DNA from: Spirodela intermedia
Lineage: Eukaryota > Streptophyta > Magnoliopsida > Alismatales > Araceae
DNA length: 64,000 bases
Assembly (NCBI GenBank): GCA_902729315.2
Contig: LR746264.1
Span: forward strand, 1,180,501 to 1,244,500
Reading direction: 5' to 3'
Part shown: one piece after another, positions 41,123-53,870 of the stretch
Layout: each line of letters opens with the position of its first letter
How positions within the stretch are numbered: the first letter of the stretch is position 1
Notes under the pieces: generated by a model
What the model was told of the DNA's origin: nothing
Database searches by the model: none
What the model saw: only the letters and a program-made list of their open reading frames with translations
Made by a program: the position numbers and the translations under genes

Positions 41123-41318
41123 GCTCTGATACCATGTTAACAATAAAAGAGAAAACTCTAGAATTCACAGAGGAGAATAGAAGACTACATATGTCTATAT
41201 AGAAGAGGAGAGAAGGAGATAGAGATAATAGACCTTAATAGGCCGAGAGTCTGATGATAGTGGCAAAGTCAAGCTCAAGGTATAAGAATTAACTAAACTC
41301 CAAGACAGTGGGGGAACA
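41123..41318 (-). mobile_element. Copia-2 primer-binding site and probable short 5' LTR
   Basis: GCTCTGATACCA at 41,123-41,134 is the reverse complement of TGGTATCAGAGC, the initiator tRNA-Met PBS. The adjoining sequence begins TGTTAAC at 41,135 and could end at GGGGGAACA (41,318), giving TGTT..AACA ends and a 184-bp LTR. The outer end is tentative, because no partner LTR was found. Confidence 0.65.
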
Positions 41319-43010
41319 TGTGTGCCCCAAGGGGGGGCATTACAAGTCTTCTATTTACATTGGACATGACTGAGAAGGGTGTTGAGGTAGCTTCGAAGAT
41401 GTACAGGCATGTGGGATGTCAACACAAGGGAAAAGAGAAAAATGGAGGTGAGGACCTCACTTTTAAACTTTCTTTCAAAGTTTCTATACACTCACCAATC
41501 CTAACTAAAATTTCCTCTTTTTGATTCTTCACTAACATAAAAGCTAGTATTACAATTCTTTAGATCATACCAACAAACTACATCCAAATGATAGGAGTAA
41601 TTAGGGCTAATAGAAATGTTAGACTATTGGTGAATAATGAGAGAGAAAAATGATGGTAGTCTTACCTAGACTTAAGGTATGTTCTAGGAAGAAAGCTGAA
41701 TGGACAAACTTCTAAACTAGAAGGTCACTATGAAAGCCATTTGACAAAGGTCATGAATACTCTAAATTGATGCCCTATCAATGTTGCATCCTATGCCTCC
41801 ATATTATAATTATCCTGCACAAAAGGAGTTAGACTTAATTAACCTTACTCAACATAAGGTCTAGCCCCTAAACCCAATTATTCTAACACTGAGTCTTAGC
41901 AACATGCCAACATATACTTACTGATCCCTTCCCTTAAAATAGACAACCCCCTTGCTATTAGCCCCCTCTAAAATTGGGATAATTTGTGTCATCCACTACC
42001 TGCAACAACTTCATCAAATTATATATCATAACTTTTGAAATAGGTATTTGAAAAAAAATTGTGCTAACAAAGTAGATATAATAGGCATTTGAAATACTTT
42101 ACTATTAAATATAAAACTATTTAGCATATTCACAAAAAACTTAATACTTAGATTCATGACTCCAAATTTGTTCTTATTTTCATATGGAACACACTTTCTA
42201 TTCATGGTAATAAATGAAATAAATCTTACACTTTTAGGACAAAATACTCCCTTAAACATGTATATTTTGGCCCTGAAATGGCAAACTTGATGACATCTGA
42301 TGTACAACATATTCTTTCATGATTTAGGGTTTGAATCCCTTAGGCCAACATAAAGGTGAGGCTCTTCCTTTCCTTCATTTTCTGTCTTCTATAATGAAAA
42401 TTCTTTTTAAATTAATAAAGGCTGACAGAATAAGATGCATTGACATCTTCAATTGCCATGGTAACAAAGTGACCATTTTTTGTAATCCATCAAAGAAATG
42501 AAAGTCTTCATGTAAGTGGATGTCCTTGAATTTCACAAATTTATTTGATATGATCGAATATCTCTAGTTTTGACATTTTAAAATAATTAAACATCAACTA
42601 TCTGTGGTAGTTCTAAAAACTAATTATTGTTGGTGTTGGTATAACCACACGACACCAAGAAAGGGGTGAATTGATAAAAGGTCTTGTAATAACTAAACTT
42701 AATTCCTTACAACTCAAAACACTAAATTTGATCTCATATCTTTTTATCACTTAATTTCAATATCACTTAGTTAAACTTATGTATTAAAAAATATATGACA
42801 TCAACAAAATTTACTCTTAGGGACTCATCCTTGAGTTTCACCATAAAATAATGTTCAGATACATAAGTAAATTGAAAATTTCAGCTTCAAAATAAACATG
42901 TCGAATAGAAAGAAAATGAAATCAGTCAAGCAAGAATACTAACAACCTTTGTTGAAACTTTCATGTTAGTTGCTTCAGTGAGGGTGTAAATATAACCTTA
43001 GTTTCTGACA
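41319..43010. other. AT-rich spacer, no gene recognised
   Basis: Short random frames only. The sequence just before solo LTR 2 supplies the GTTTC target site. Confidence 0.5.
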
Positions 43011-43015
43011 TGACT

Positions 43016-44639
43016 TAGTTGTTGTATAGTAAATCACGTAAATTTAAAATTTATAAAACTAAAAAATATGATTTTTTTAGATATTTAGAAGTATTTCTAA
43101 ACAAATATATTAATTATAATTCAATAAAACTTCTAAAAAATAGTGGTAATTTTTCAAGTCGATCACAAGATGTAATATAATATCTGATAATTATTTAGAA
43201 TTGTTCTCAATGAATATGATTTTCTATGAATTTTATACTAGGAAATGAAAAGAAAATATATTTAAAATTTACTAAAAATGGAAATAAGGGTGTAGACATC
43301 ACGATGACATTAGTGCCCGTTAAATGCAAATTGGGTAGAAATAGAGTTCCACCTAGTGATTCTTACGTAAGCAATTATAGATGATTTAATTAATCAAATT
43401 AAGATGTATAAAAGTTGGAAGAATTATAATCAAATAAAATATATTTTGATAAATTAAAATGACACAAATTATCACTAAATAAAGCGTAAAGTAAGTTGAA
43501 AGTAGGAAAATAGAGTTCTAGTATCGCGACGGCAATGCGTCGGCAATGCACCAGAATCCTAAGCATTCAAGAGGATCGTCGTGTAGTGTCTATGGCCTTG
43601 AAGGCTCTCTTTAGACAAAGACGACGTGGGCAATCTCTAGATCTCTTTGGGAAGTCTAGAGATTAATAAAATAGGTCATTGAATCGTCTCCGACGGTTGT
43701 CACTCAGCAGAGCAGAAAAATGATGACTTTGTGGCTCTTCGGCGGCTGTCACCCGACGGAGAAGAGCTGGATAGAAGTGGGGTGTGTGTCAGGAAACTTC
43801 ATCCTTAGGTTTGCACAGCAAGAGGAGGCTCTTTATTGTATCTGGTATGCTCCCAAGAGGTGGCAACTCGTCTCCTGATGAATCATCCTCTTTCTAATGA
43901 CAGTTTATTTGTCGATCAATTAGAGATGCTTTACTCGATAGATTCGTGATCCTTTTATCGCGAATCGTTCAGCAATTTTAGTAATAATGCTCCACGAATT
44001 GTGTTGATGAAATTTTCATCGATGATCTAGTGATTCTGGTTGCTTAATCCTTCACCGGCAATCTGCAAAAAAGTCACGATAATCAGATAAAAAAATATGA
44101 GTTTCGGCTCTAGGAAGATTTGAATCTATGCTAGTTTCTTGTCCTTTTTGAGGAAAGCCAATTTAGTCCCACATCGGTTGTGCGTCAATTTTTTGGATAA
44201 ATATATACTAATGTTACATTTATAAGCAAGTCCATTCTCTTGCGTGTACGACCACTCCTTGCCCCACAGCTGGTTGGCCACTAGTGACATGGAAGGAGAG
44301 TGGTGCACACGTGCCCCTATCAGTCTAAGCCGCTTGATCCCCTACTTGTGGCTACTCCCTGACTGAGCTTCCGACCTACTTGCGGGCCCAGCTGGCTGAC
44401 ATGTCCTCTTCATTTTGACTTATTTTTATTTTTTATTTCTTTTTTTTCATTTATCTCAAAAGTAAAATTATAAAAATCATATAAATTCATGTAAAATCAC
44501 ATAATTACCCAAAAATTCACATTAATCAACTAAAAACTACTTTTCATACTTTAACACAAATATAAATTTATTTATCATGAGTTAAGGCTAAAACTATATT
44601 ATTTACTAATTATTAACTCATGATAATGAAGACTTATCA
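43016..44639. mobile_element. Solo LTR 2 (1,624 bp), older copy
   Basis: Starts TGACATGACTTAG, ends GAAGACTTATCA, with a perfect 5-bp target-site duplication GTTTC (43,011-43,015 and 44,640-44,644). It aligns with solo LTR 1 along its length but lacks the 145-bp duplication. Many CG sites of LTR 1 read TG or CA here, the pattern expected from deamination of methylated cytosine. Confidence 0.9.
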
Positions 44640-44644
44640 GTTTC

Positions 44645-47176
44645 TTTTTTGTTGATGCTTTAAGTCTTCAGCTAACATACAACAAGGATGACCTTAATAG
44701 GTTTTACCTTATAAGAACGATTTTAGTTTACTTGAAATAAATGAAAGATTGGTTGAAAGGCTTAAATCAAAAGTAGATATGTTGAGAATACAAACATAAG
44801 AGCATTTATTGTTATTGCAAATGTTGATGGTATAGAAAATTGATAAACTCGCCCTACAAAAACTTGGAAATGTTTTAGTGGCGAGAAGCCCTCAAAATCA
44901 TGCTCAACCCTAAGTTGGGTGAAGCAGAAGCTTTTATACATGTCTCCCTATTTAGAATATCAAGGAAAATACATGATAGTTATGCAAAAAGTTGTCTTTA
45001 TTTGACTACTTGGAATTGAAGTATTTGGGATATCCTTCTCAACAAGTGGCCAGATACATATATTTGCTGCCAAATCTATTTCTTAAAAATAATGTTCTCA
45101 TTGTCACTTAATTTAGTGAATAATTTTTCTCCTCAAGAATTTTACCCCAATGGGAATTTAACCAATATCCTTGAACACTTGTATCATAAAAAAACTTTCA
45201 AGACACCATAAAGCATCTTTTGCCACAATTGAAATTACTTCAATAATAGCCTATCATATTTTACTTTTTTTGTTTCATTAATTTTGATGTGCTTATTATT
45301 ACTTTCTCATTATGACATCATTTGTAAATATTGACACTTTTCACATCAATATGTAGTATTAAAATTTCATACAAAGACATCAATCAAATATCTAAATTCA
45401 AGATTACTAATTCAAAATATGTTCAATGAATTTTCATATAAATATTCAACAAAATTGAATTATATATGAATACTTTAATGTTATCCTCATGCCAATCATG
45501 TTCAATATTAGACATAATATGATCTTATATGAATATTTGTCATCATCAAAACATCATTTATTTAATTCTTCAACACTATAATCTTTCACAACTACTACTA
45601 ATATAGTTTTCAACTTTAATCATGTGAGTCATTATTCAAATTTTACATTTCAGCTAATATATAATAAAGAAAACTCAACACTTTCACAACCAAGCAATGA
45701 GCGGATTGAAAATTCTTATAATATTTTTGCTTACTCTTCTTTGATCAAACTTGGAATTGTTCTGATAGAGTTTCAAATTGAGGACTATCAAATAAAAACT
45801 TTAGTTAACATTTATCAACTCATTGACAGGTCAAAATAAAAATTGTCAAAGCTTGCACTAATGTTGCATTATACCATTCTTTTAGATTTATCACCAATAA
45901 AATGAGGTACCTTTTTCAGTTAAGGTTGTCATTTGACATCAATATATCATTATTATTTCAATATTGTTGTGATTATAATCTTGTTGTTAAATTTTTGAAA
46001 AAAATTATTTTTTCTCTCATCTATTTTAATTAAAAATTGATCCAATGGCTTGTATCACCTTGTATGAAGTAGTCCTTGCACAATAAACTAGACTATAAGA
46101 TATATTGCTAGCAACTTTTGAATGGTTTTGATATCACGATATTATATCATTATTTTTATGGTTTTGATATCATTTCAATTGATTGGATTCAAATGACTTA
46201 CCGAATCAAATATGATTTTTTAGGTATTAAAGAATATATTTTATAAATTTAATTTAGATATTGTGAATTATCAAAATCATGATTATAAACATTAAGATCA
46301 TGATTCAAGACGTTAACTTGATGATTATATTATATTTGAAGTGATTTGAATAAAATTTGATTGATAAATCATCATCTTATCAGGATATATATTGTTTATC
46401 ATGTTTTAACAAAATCGAATCTTTATTTGTCTTGGTTCTACCAATACTCTTTAGATACTTTTGATGTGCCTTAAAGGAATCATGTATTAGTTTCTCTTAA
46501 GGATATCAAAAGTTATAAAAGGCATGTTGTATTCATTTTATAGTCATTTGAATTTCTAATCATTTGTGAAAATGTTATTATTGTGAGACAACAGAAAATA
46601 ATACAGCGACTTTAACCCCTCTATATTTAACCCCTCTACAGATGCAGCAACTTTCATATTAAATTTTTCTATAAATACAGCAACTTTACAATAGCTAATA
46701 AAAGGTGAACGTCTATATATTATTTACTAAGAAAAATCTGAAGGAAATCGTGAGATCTTTGTTAAACAATATATAACCACAAGAACTAAGTTGGATCGAA
46801 AACAACCACAGGAACTGACATCGATGAATCACATCTAGTGCCAGGTTCTATTGGATCTGATCAATTAGATCGGAAACTAGCGACCGGTCCAACGACAGTC
46901 GAGAGGCAATCTTCAACACAAGCAGACTAAATCTATATTATGGGTCGAGCGACCCATGAGAGGGGGAAGAGAAAATCATGAAGAACTCTATTCAAGAGCT
47001 AGAGATTCACCATCTCGCATTGGCGACCCCAAGACCTGAGAGGTTTCGATTTCCCCCGTTATCTATCTTCTACTGTCTTTCTGGGGATCTCTTCAAGTGT
47101 TGTTCCTTTCTCATTTTCCCCATTCCAATTTGTATTTGCCCACAGATCCCTTATTCTAGAAACTATCACTTATCCC
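44645..47176. other. AT-rich intergenic region
   Basis: No gene recognised. From about 46,750 the base composition rises towards that of the polygalacturonase region. The homologous PG promoter sequence starts only at about 47,177, so the distal promoter of PG-b is missing. Confidence 0.5.
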
Positions 47177-47390
47177 AGGACATGCCAGAAAACCGGAAGA
47201 GTTAACGTGGAAGCTGCCTTCCTCGGACGCCCCAGTTCCATCTATCTCTTCGTTGCTCTGTCAAATAGCCAACCCTCGTTCTGAAGATCAACCTCGGCGT
47301 CTCCCCCGTCTCCATCCCCCTCTCCCAATCCCCCTCTCGTACTGGTCCACATCCACGCACGCACACCTCTCTTGAGCGTAGACAGCGCAG

Positions 47391-47968
47391 ATGGGCACGC
47401 GAAAGGCTCTCCTTGTCCTCGCCCTCGTGCTCCTCCTTCGTCGGGGCAGTTCTCAGGAGGAACAGACGTTCTCCGGTGGCCCCTCCTTCCGTAGCGGTTC
47501 CCACATGGCAGACTCCTCCACTGCGAGGAAACTGTCCCCGCGGACGGCCAACGAACTGAGGTGGTCTTCTCTCGGCAGCTTACGCACGGTGGTGAACGTG
47601 AAGGATTTCGGTATCCCAGGCGACGGATCGTCGGACGGCACCAAGGTAGTAGGTCATTCAACAATCTCTTCCGTCGCAGATGGGAATCTCCTTCTAAGGG
47701 TTCGGACCCGCCCGTCGATTATCTTGTCTTCAGGCGTTTGCCGCTGCCTGGAGGGCGGCTTGCTCTTCCTCCGCGCCTGTCTGGTGCTGGTGCCCGAGGG
47801 GAAGGCGCGCCGGGTCAAGCCCATCACCTTCTCCGGTCCCTGCAAGTCTGCAATCACCGTAGCGGTGAGACACAACAATTCACCCGCCAGCTCCCCTCGC
47901 ACCAAAATCTTAATGCGTCGCGCTTCCTTAGACTCCCTCCGTCTTTCAACTGTCACCTACAGATCAAG
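47391..47968 (+). pseudogene. Polygalacturonase copy PG-b, truncated after exon 2
   Basis: Exon 1 (47391-47645, 85 codons) is intact, with a signal peptide (ALLVLALVLLL) and the KDFG..GDGSSDGTK block. Exon 2 starts at 47,734 but has a 1-nt deletion near CCTGTCTGGTGC relative to PG-c, shifting the frame. Exon 3 stops after its first six bases (ATCAAG), where copia-derived sequence shared with 62,091 onward begins. The catalytic region is entirely absent. The core promoter has lost its TATA box (GCTCTGTCAAATAGCC). Confidence 0.9.
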
Positions 47969-49514
47969 GTATAAATGATACTTTGAAGTAAATCTTTTCA
48001 GACATGACTGCCCTAGAATTTCATTTACAAACCTTAAACATTCAAAAGGAAAATAACTTCAAACATCCTTATAGAAAGATCTATCAATGACACAAGTAGT
48101 CCAAAAGGTAGATCTAAAGATGATTACAATGAATGAAAATTGAGTTGCCTAGATTTAATGGGCATTTGAAACTCATGAATTTCATATCAGAGGTTGAATC
48201 TTTTTCGAAAATATAAAATTCATGATGAAAGTTAATTAAAAATAGATTTATGTAAATCAAAGAGTAGAGCATCCACCTAGGATCAACTTCAATCTACTTG
48301 TTCTAGATTAGGTAAGGATTGAGTTCTCTATATAAGCGGGAAAGATCTCTACTCCACCAAGGGCCTTCTTCAGCCATTCGCTATCAGATATTTGCTCATA
48401 ACATGAGTTTAATTTCTGTAATAAGTATAATATCTTTATGATTTTCAATATATACGAATGTCATGTTGACCTCGTCTGGCCTTCGTGTTAAATATTTGTA
48501 GTGACAAAATGACGATAAGTATAATAGTAAATAATTTAAGAAATTTTGTTCAAAGTATTGGATTGTACAGAGAAGGAAGTAGAGAACACTCATCAGCAAA
48601 TGGCATTGCTGAAAGCATGAATGTACCTTGAATAAGCTAGCCAAGTGCAAGAGATTACATGCAAGGCCATAAAATTCTTTTTAGGTAGATGTTATTAATA
48701 CAACCAATTTCGTAATTACGGAACGATTCTACCCTTAGACTCTTAACTATTAGAGGGGTGCTGAATTGGGAAGTAAGAAGGTGAATCATTCTTACTTAAG
48801 GTCATTTTTGGATGCCTTTCTTATGTTCATGTCATTTTAAAAAAAGAGACAAACTGCATCCAACACCATGAAGTGTTTTCTCATAAGATATAGAGCCCAT
48901 AAGTTTTGTGATCAGTTCTGGAATGATCAAAACCGAAACATTATGAGAATCCAGAATACGATATTCATTGAAGTAGTCTTGGACGAACACAAGGTTGTGA
49001 CCAAGAACAAGAATAAGAGGCTTACAAGGACAAGGCTGAATTCGAGTTTACAAGGTTTTCTAGATGCATATTTGGGTGGCGATGTAGACACAGGGAGAAG
49101 TGCCGCCGACTAAATTTATATTTGAGCGGGACTGCGGTGGGCTTCATCCCACAAATACAAAATAGGTTTTCTTCGTCCACAACATAAGCAGAGTATGTGA
49201 CAATAATTGAGGATAACAAGAAAATGCTATGGGTAAAGGAATTTTTTGTGGAGCTGGGTTGAAAAGGTGAATATAACTTATGTTTCATTATAGAGTCAAG
49301 CACTTTCCAGTGAGGTATCACTTCATTCGAAACCTGTTCGAAGATGGGTATCTGACGCCAGAGAAGATGACGAATCCGACAACGAAACAGATATGATAAG
49401 AAAGACTGTCCGCATATGACTGATTAAGGCTACGCACGGGCTGAATCGACCTTCAAAGATAGGTTATGACCCCGCATCAACTCTAAAACTAGTACTCTTT
49501 CTTTTCTTTACTTA
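47969..49514 (+). mobile_element. Copia remnant S1 behind PG-b
   Basis: Plus-strand broken frames give copia pieces: KLHPTP then KCFLIRYRAHKF and FWNDQNRNIMRIQN (integrase end, about 48,850-48,960), GGDVDTGRSAAD (RNase H, about 49,075-49,113), and RYHFIR followed by ED..L..EK (RNase H end, about 49,315-49,370). An LTR-like stretch with CTATATAAGC lies at about 48,330. It is collinear with 62,091-63,640 and the lengths agree to within a few bases, so the two are copies of one block. Confidence 0.8.
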
Positions 49515-50495
49515 GTCTCGTGTAGTCAGCTGGATGGCGGAGCTTCCTGCTCCATCAAAACCGCCTCTAGACTCTGAAGACTTGGCGATTTGCGTCTAGC
49601 ACGTCCAGCAGTCCACGCCCCATAATATTTAGTCTCCTCGAAAACATCTGCTCCGGCCGACAACCAGGGCCAGTTGTAACCCTATCTAGCCGGGCGGGTC
49701 GACCGTCAGCCCAAGCCCGGAGAACTGTCCACCGCTGACGGAGATAATTCCGCCTCGACGGTGGAGACGCCTCCACACATACGGCAAAATAAGGCCGCTT
49801 GGGATGCTCGTCCCTCCCGCGCGTCCCTAAATTCCGCAGCTGCTACGGCCGCTAATTGACACTACGCCGCCACTGGAGCCTGCATACTCCTACGCCGGGA
49901 GTGCGTAGATCCACCCCCGGCGTTCTGCCCCCTCCCGCGGAGGTCGCCACGTGCCGGCGGAGCGACGGGCATTAAAAACGTTCTAAATCTTTCACGTTTG
50001 ACGGAAGCCTGGAGACAGAGAGATGAGCTAACGGATATCCGAGAGAAAGAATGTTGACCGAGCAATCAGCGGGGAAGTCCCGTTCGGTTAGATATGGTGA
50101 CCAGACGGACGGTTGTAGCACCCGGTATTAACGGCCCCGATAACCTTAGGGTGCTTCACACGAACGAAGGCGCCGAATTCGGGACGCGACGACGCATACA
50201 CGGGGGGAAAAAAAAGAGAGGAAGAGGGACGGGGCGGCGGCCGCGAGGCAACCCTTCCGTCTGTCGCACTACCATCTCTCTGTCCATATCCCACGGACAG
50301 TTGACATGGAAGCTTCTTTCCTCGGACGCCAAAGATCCGTCTCTCTCTTCGTCGCTCTATATAACCCGCGCGGAGCTATCAGCCATCTACCACAGCAAAA
50401 GGCCAACCTCCCTCTTTCTCCCCGTCTCCTTATCCCTCTTGAACTAGTCCACCTCCACACACGCACACCTCTCTTGTTGAGCGTAGGCGGCGCAG
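49515..50495 (+). promoter_or_regulatory. Promoter and 5' UTR region of PG-c
   Basis: Homologous to 57,541-58,451 (PG-d), to the region upstream of PG-a, and to 63,641-64,000. It contains a G-box CACGTG at 49,948-49,953 inside GGTCGCCACGTGCC and a TATATAA box at 50,358-50,364, about 130 bp before the ATG. Confidence 0.75.
50358..50364 (+). promoter_or_regulatory. TATA box of PG-c
   Basis: TATATAA in the context CGCTCTATATAACCC. The aligned position reads ACACAA in PG-a, TATAGTA in PG-d and is lost in PG-b. Confidence 0.7.
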
Positions 50496-52662
50496 ATGGG
50501 CGCGCAAAAGCTTCTCCTCCTCCTCCTCGCCCTCGTGCTTCTCCTTCGTCCGGGCGACTCTCAGCACGAACAGACGTTCTCCGGCGGCCCCTCATTCCCC
50601 ACCAGCCTGGACATCAGCGACTCCGCGGTGAGAAAACTGTCTCCGGGGACGCCCAACGAATGGAGGCGGTCTACTCTGAGAAGCGCACGCACGGTGAGGA
50701 ACGTGAAAGACTTCGGAGCACGAGGCGACGGATCGTCGGACGACACCAAGGTAGTAGACCGGTCAGCAATCTCTTTCGTCTCAGATGAGAATCTCCTTCT
50801 AAACCCCCGCGGATCCGCCCGTCGGTTATCTCGTCTGCAGGCGTTCGCCGCTGCCTGGAAGACGGCTTGCTCTTCCTCAGCTCCCGTCACTGTGCTGGTC
50901 CCCGAGGGGAAGGCATACCGGCTCAAGCCCATCACCTTCTCCGGTCCCTGCAAGTCTCCAATCACCGTAGCGGTGAGACACGACAACCCACCCCCCGGCT
51001 CCCCTCGCACCAAAATCTTATTGCGTCGCGCCTCCTTAGACTCCCTCTGTCTTTCAACTGTCGCCCACAGATCAAGGGAACGATTCTCGCCTCCGGAAGG
51101 ATGTCCGACTGGGACGGAGCGGACCGCAGGCTATGGATGCTGTTCGACAAGGTCGACGGCCTCAGAGTGGAGGGCGGCGGAACCATCGACGGCAACGGGC
51201 AGGTGTGGTGGAAGGTCTCCTGCAAGGTCGACTCCGCACAGGTCGGAACCCCTCTTACTTTCTCCGCTTGTTCACTCCATGGCACTGCCAGCGGAAACTC
51301 CTGTCCTGGGCTTTATTCCTCTCGACCAGCAGCTCACTGACTCGCTCTCTGATGTGTCTTTGGCGTGACGTTACAGCCCTGCAAGGGTGCACCCACGGTA
51401 CGCTCTGCTCCTAGCACACGACTAAACTATTCCGATGTTTCTGCGAGCTGACTTCTGAGGATGACCCCTTGCAGGCGCTGACATTCCGATCCTGCCGTGG
51501 CTTGACCGTAACCGATCTCAAGTTCAAGAACAGCCAGCAGATGCACGTCACCTTCTCGAAGTGCGCCAACGTCCGGATCTCCCGACTGACCATCTCCGCC
51601 CCGGGGAACAGTCCCAACACGGACGGAATCCACGTCTCCGGCAGCACCGACGTTAAGATCAGCGACTCCGTCATCAGGACAGGTCCACCCTCCGCCTCCT
51701 CTTCCTTGGCCTCCCCCATCCGAGAAGCCGGAAGAATGCGAGCCGTGACTTCGTTTTCAATTCCTCCCTGTAGGCGATGACTGCATCTCCATCGTCAGCG
51801 GCTCACGCTCCATTACGGCCACCAACATCGTCTGCGGACCGGGCCACGGAATCAGGTACACACATCTCCCGGCGATGTGGTGGGATTTGCTGCTGGCCTC
51901 CTCTTCCTTTCACCCCCGTGCTCTCTCACTATTTTCTCCCCTCTCCCGCCTTGATTCGTCTCATCGGCGCTGACAGTATCGGGAGCCTTGGAGCCAACGG
52001 TGCGGAACACACCGTTTCCGACGTCTTGGTCGACACGGCGCGGCTGGAGGGAACCACCAACGGAGTCCGGATCAAGACCTGGCAGGTAATGCCATCTGGC
52101 TGACTACCCAGACCGAATTCTCTCGCGCTCCCCAAACTGACACTGCGACGACGGCGTCCTTCGGTTCTCTCCCTTCAGGGTGGAAAAGGGTACGCCAGAA
52201 ACATCATCTTCAGGAACATCGTGATGGACAACGTGAAGAACCCAATAATCATCGACCAGAACTATTGCGACTCCCCCAAGTCCTGCGGCGAACAGGTGGA
52301 GCATGCCAGCACCCACCGTTTTCGTCTCTCCTGCTTCCGCTCTCTCTCTCTCTCTCTCTCGCCCACTCTCTTTCTCTGACTCTCGCTTTCTAGCTCAGTT
52401 CCTCTCGCTGATCTTCAGTTCGCCCTTTGCCGCGCAGAAATCCGCGGTCGCCGTGAGCGGAGTGATCTTCAAGAACGTCCGGGGGACGAGCGCCACCGCA
52501 GTGGCCATGGACTTCGACTGCAGCCGCACCGTCCCCTGTCGGGGGATAACGCTGCAGGACGTCCACCTCGTCACGGCGAGCGGAGCATCTGCCAAGAGCT
52601 TCTGCCGCAACGTCAGCTTGTCAAAATACGGCACCGTCGTACCGTCGACGTGCTCCTCCTGA
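50496..52662 (+). CDS. Polygalacturonase (GH28) copy PG-c, intact
   Basis: Secreted pectin-degrading glycoside hydrolase of family 28. Nine exons join in frame: 50496-50750, 50841-50972, 51071-51241, 51377-51397, 51475-51682, 51774-51855, 51977-52085, 52179-52295, 52438-52662; 1,320 nt, 439 residues. The N-terminus MGAQKLLLLLLALVLLLRPG is a signal peptide, with likely cleavage near GDSQ. All four GH28 motifs are present: SPNTDGIHVS, GDDC, CGPGHGIS and GVRIKTW, with their catalytic Asp and His. Exon 4 is only 21 nt (PCKGAPT). The C-terminal part has the usual cysteines. Intron 8 has a CT run. It is the only member of the local family with start, frame, TATA box and catalytic motifs all intact. 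Whether it is an endo- or exo-enzyme cannot be told from sequence alone. Confidence 0.93.
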
Positions 52663-52699
52663 CGACGCCTCCTTCCGTCCCGGAGGATGGAAGAAAGAA

Positions 52700-53870
52700 A
52701 CTCATTCATGATACCTCGTACACGCAGAGATGACAATTCATTCATTATACCTCGAACACCCAGATAACAATTCATTCATTTCGTTATAGTCCTGACCTCG
52801 GTGTGCGATTGTAACATCGTGTAAATCTGTAACTACTGTAGCTTCTGCTTCCAGCCGTGTGTTGTGCGGCTCCCGTGAAGCGAATGATTTTTATGCAACC
52901 TCCAGAAGAAATGATTTCACAGGAGCACATAACCATTATGATCTTTGGCTTTTTGATGAGTTCCATGAAGGACATCAAGATAGCTCAGTTATTGGGGCGA
53001 TGGAGGCTATTAGTTCATTAACAGATTCATTCACGGTAAGTAGTGGTGAGCGTCGGGGAAATCCGGCTCCCTTGTTTAATTGCACAGAAGCCTCATGTTT
53101 GTCACAAGAGCAACCCGCTGCTACTGTTCCGAACATGTCAATAGAGGCATGCCTCTGCGTACTCGCGACCGGCGGAGATGAGAGAGAGAGGCGTCAGTGT
53201 GCGGAATGCGAGCCCTCCTCTCCGAGGATCGCTTCGTCTACGATCCGGTCCCCGTACATCCCCTTCGTCTATACGCGACACCGGTAGTGGGACATGTATA
53301 GAGGTAAATTCACTAGCGCATAGCAGTTTTGGAGTAAAGCACTAACCATTTCCGACGTCACAGTTTACTCGCCAATAGATGCGTGGCGTCGTTAAAAAAC
53401 GGCTCGTATCTCGATTGCTTTCCTCGTCGTGGAACGAAAATTAGGTGTCGTATCGCGTTTTCACATGGCATTTTCTATAAAACCGAGATCTTTTCCGCCA
53501 TGTCAAAGAATATAACAGTCGTCACGGATAACGCAGCCTATCAGATACAAGGCAGAGTATCGAGAGTTTCGTCAGACGAAGAAGATGGCACTACATCGTA
53601 AAATGCTCCTTGTCAGATACCAATGCCAGGTGATACGCGATCGGTGTTCGTGTTCTTCACCAAAACGTTGGAGGATCGTTACCTCAGCGATCGGAGTGGG
53701 CAACGAGGTCGAGGGAGCTTGCGCATCCCAAATACACGGTACACGGGAATTTGCTGTTTTTATACACTACGGCCGACGGTTGTTGTTTTGAGGCGCGCAC
53801 ATTCGAATGCCGTTCCACTAAAGAATTTCGGACCCATCACAGCTTGATCGGACAAAAACGCTCAGAAATA
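52700..53870 (+). other. 1.2-kb insertion specific to the PG-c unit, origin unknown
   Basis: In the PG-d unit the sequence just after the stop leads within about 80 bp into the block equivalent to 53,880. In the PG-c unit, about 1.2 kb intervenes. A short direct repeat (AATTCATTCAT.ATACCTCG) marks its left part. The right part (53,290-53,850) is unusually CpG-rich for repeat DNA, with moderately long frames that I do not recognise. Confidence 0.6.
52854..53034 (+). other. Exon-like open segment with LWLFDEF motif
   Basis: An open stretch bounded by a good acceptor (CTGCTTCCAG, ending 52,853) and a perfect donor (GTAAGT at 53,035). It encodes about 60 residues, including SREANDFYATSRRN, GAHNHYDLWLFDEFHEG and AMEAISSLTDSF. 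The hydrophobic run ending in DEF looks like a Walker-B strand of a P-loop or Rep-type helicase, but no Walker A precedes it. It may be an exon fragment captured from another gene or an old insert. There is no ATG at its start, so it is not a gene on its own. Confidence 0.35.

Noticed and set aside
52859-53287. 142-codon frame taken as a complete gene
   Set aside because: It lacks an ATG at its start and runs past a perfect splice donor at 53,035; only the exon-like first part is worth attention.
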